Shown here in pieces: positions 63,357 through 64,000 of a DNA stretch of 64,000 bases. Origin of the DNA: Coraliomargarita sinensis (lineage in GTDB: Bacteria; Verrucomicrobiota; Verrucomicrobiia; Opitutales; Coraliomargaritaceae); assembly GCF_003185655.1 (NCBI RefSeq), contig NZ_QHJQ01000002.1, forward strand, positions 186,001-250,000, read 5' to 3'. The notes under the pieces are model-generated. The model did not search any database. It was not told the origin of the DNA and worked only from the letters and a program-made list of their open reading frames with translations. The translations under genes were made by a program, and so were the position numbers. Numbering within the stretch: the stretch's first letter is position 1; every line of letters begins with the position of its first letter.

Positions 63357-64000
63357 ATGCGTTTCGTCCTGCTGACCTTTTTCCTAGCGGCGACCGTGCT
63401 GTTTGCCGACAGGGCCGCGTTGGGTTCAGAAGCAAACCTTGAGGTGCTGCAGCAGCGCGCCATGGCTATACTCAAAGCCAGCTGCGCGGAGTGCCATGAT
63501 GGTACCGCGCGTCGGCGCGACAAAGGTGACTTTGATCATGTGCTGGATGTGCCGCGTATGATTGAGGGCGAGTATTTTCTCGTGCCGGGCGATCCGATGT
63601 TCAGCGAGATTTACGCAGTGATGATCGACGAGGATCCGGATCTCCGCATGCCTCCGCCGGACAACACGGACGTACACCAGCCGTCGGAAAAGGAGATTCG
63701 GGTCGTCCACGACTGGATTGTTGCCCTGGGCCTGACTGATACGAGCGAAGCCGCGGTGGGTGGAGTCGAGGATGCGCCAAGGAAGGATATTCCGCTGGCG
63801 TCAACCAGCCTGGCGAATGGCGCAGGCGAAGATGCTCAGCCCCAGCTGTCAGAAGCGATAACCGAAGCCGCCAACACCATAGAAGCCATCGCAACGAAGG
63901 AGGGGAACCATGCCTCTGCATCCGACCCCGCCGTGACAATCCGGGAACCGGCCGGGATCGAGCCCGCGACCTTGCTGGGCCGAATGCATCCGCTGTTTGT
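63357..64000 (+). CDS. Exported cytochrome c-type protein (5' part, runs off the window)
   Basis: The frame opens at the ATG at 63357 and is open to the last base, so only the first 214 residues are visible. It has a signal peptide (MRFVLLTFFLAATVLFA), then a cytochrome c-like segment with CAECHDG (Cys43-His47) and RMPPPDNTDVHQPSEKEIRVVHDWI. The residues from about 125 on are Ala/Glu-rich linker, with a further domain likely beyond the edge. The c-type heme site, and its place 42 bases after the b562-like gene, put it in the same operon. It resembles planctomycete cytochrome c (PSCyt1-like) domains. Confidence 0.8.
   Translation, partial: MRFVLLTFFLAATVLFADRAALGSEANLEVLQQRAMAILKASCAECHDGTARRRDKGDFDHVLDVPRMIEGEYFLVPGDPMFSEIYAVMIDEDPDLRMPPPDNTDVHQPSEKEIRVVHDWIVALGLTDTSEAAVGGVEDAPRKDIPLASTSLANGAGEDAQPQLSEAITEAANTIEAIATKEGNHASASDPAVTIREPAGIEPATLLGRMHPLF

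Noticed and set aside
1..64000. CRISPR arrays, transposases, integrases, prophage genes, rRNA or tRNA genes
   Set aside because: Looked for on both strands by eye; no repeat-spacer pattern, transposase motif or RNA gene signature was found.

Overview
The window looks like a piece of a chromosome from a marine member of the Verrucomicrobiota, most likely an Opitutales/Puniceicoccaceae (Coraliomargarita-like) bacterium. This is an inference from gene content: alternative complex III followed by a cbb3 oxidase, DUF1592/1588/1585 and DUF1552 gene pairs, PEP-CTERM proteins, DUF1080 and DUF6288 proteins, and secreted carbohydrate-active enzymes. I saw no rRNA, tRNA, CRISPR array, prophage or insertion sequence. 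Base composition looks even by eye apart from some short AT-richer spacers.

Region by region. (1) 1-5,627 is one tightly packed respiratory operon: the end of actD, actE and actF, two small membrane proteins, then ccoN, ccoO and a one-heme ccoP. A GAF histidine kinase follows. (2) 7,332-11,319 is a two-sided cluster around a 70 bp divergent promoter region. The minus arm holds an FAD-binding photolyase-type protein with apparently swapped domain order, a 70-residue protein and a DoxX-like protein. The plus arm holds DUF2256, a second photolyase/cryptochrome, TIGR03643 and DUF3253 genes. (3) 11,373-20,658 holds a thioesterase, an ADP-ribosylglycohydrolase, a DUF4174 protein, a DJ-1/PfpI protein, peroxiredoxins, a desaturase next to a cold-shock gene, and an endonuclease-family plus phospholipase-D/VTT pair resembling the E. 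coli ybhP-clsB locus. (4) 20,772-25,129 is an RND efflux pair without its outer-membrane channel. (5) 25,285-38,736 is a mixed stretch: a phytase-like lipoprotein, dodecin, PEP-CTERM protein, voltage-gated-type channel, Dabb proteins, aldehyde dehydrogenase, sulfatase, NhaC antiporter, quinone-reductase-like MDR enzyme, 3-methyladenine glycosylase, a coiled-coil membrane protein, and a PEP-CTERM gene broken by two in-frame stops. (6) 38,984-48,655 carries a hybrid histidine kinase, tandem-ACT protein, Bax-inhibitor-1 protein, signal peptidase I, GH36-like alpha-galactosidase, response regulator and MFS transporter. (7) 48,766-54,810 has a homocysteine methyltransferase, a large PDZ/DUF6288 protein, an Old Yellow Enzyme gene with a one-base frameshift and a DUF1080 lipoprotein. 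(8) 55,109-64,000 has a large sialate-O-acetylesterase-like protein and then an apparent operon for secreted heme proteins (DUF1592/1588/1585, DUF1552, cytochrome b562-like, cytochrome c) that runs off the right edge.

The genes fit an aerobic, light-exposed heterotroph that degrades sulfated or acetylated polysaccharides. Most are housekeeping or family-typical. The points most worth a second look are the permuted photolyase and its cluster, the double-nonsense PEP-CTERM gene, the frameshifted Old Yellow Enzyme, the one-heme CcoP in the ACIII-cbb3 operon, and the heme-protein operon at the right edge.
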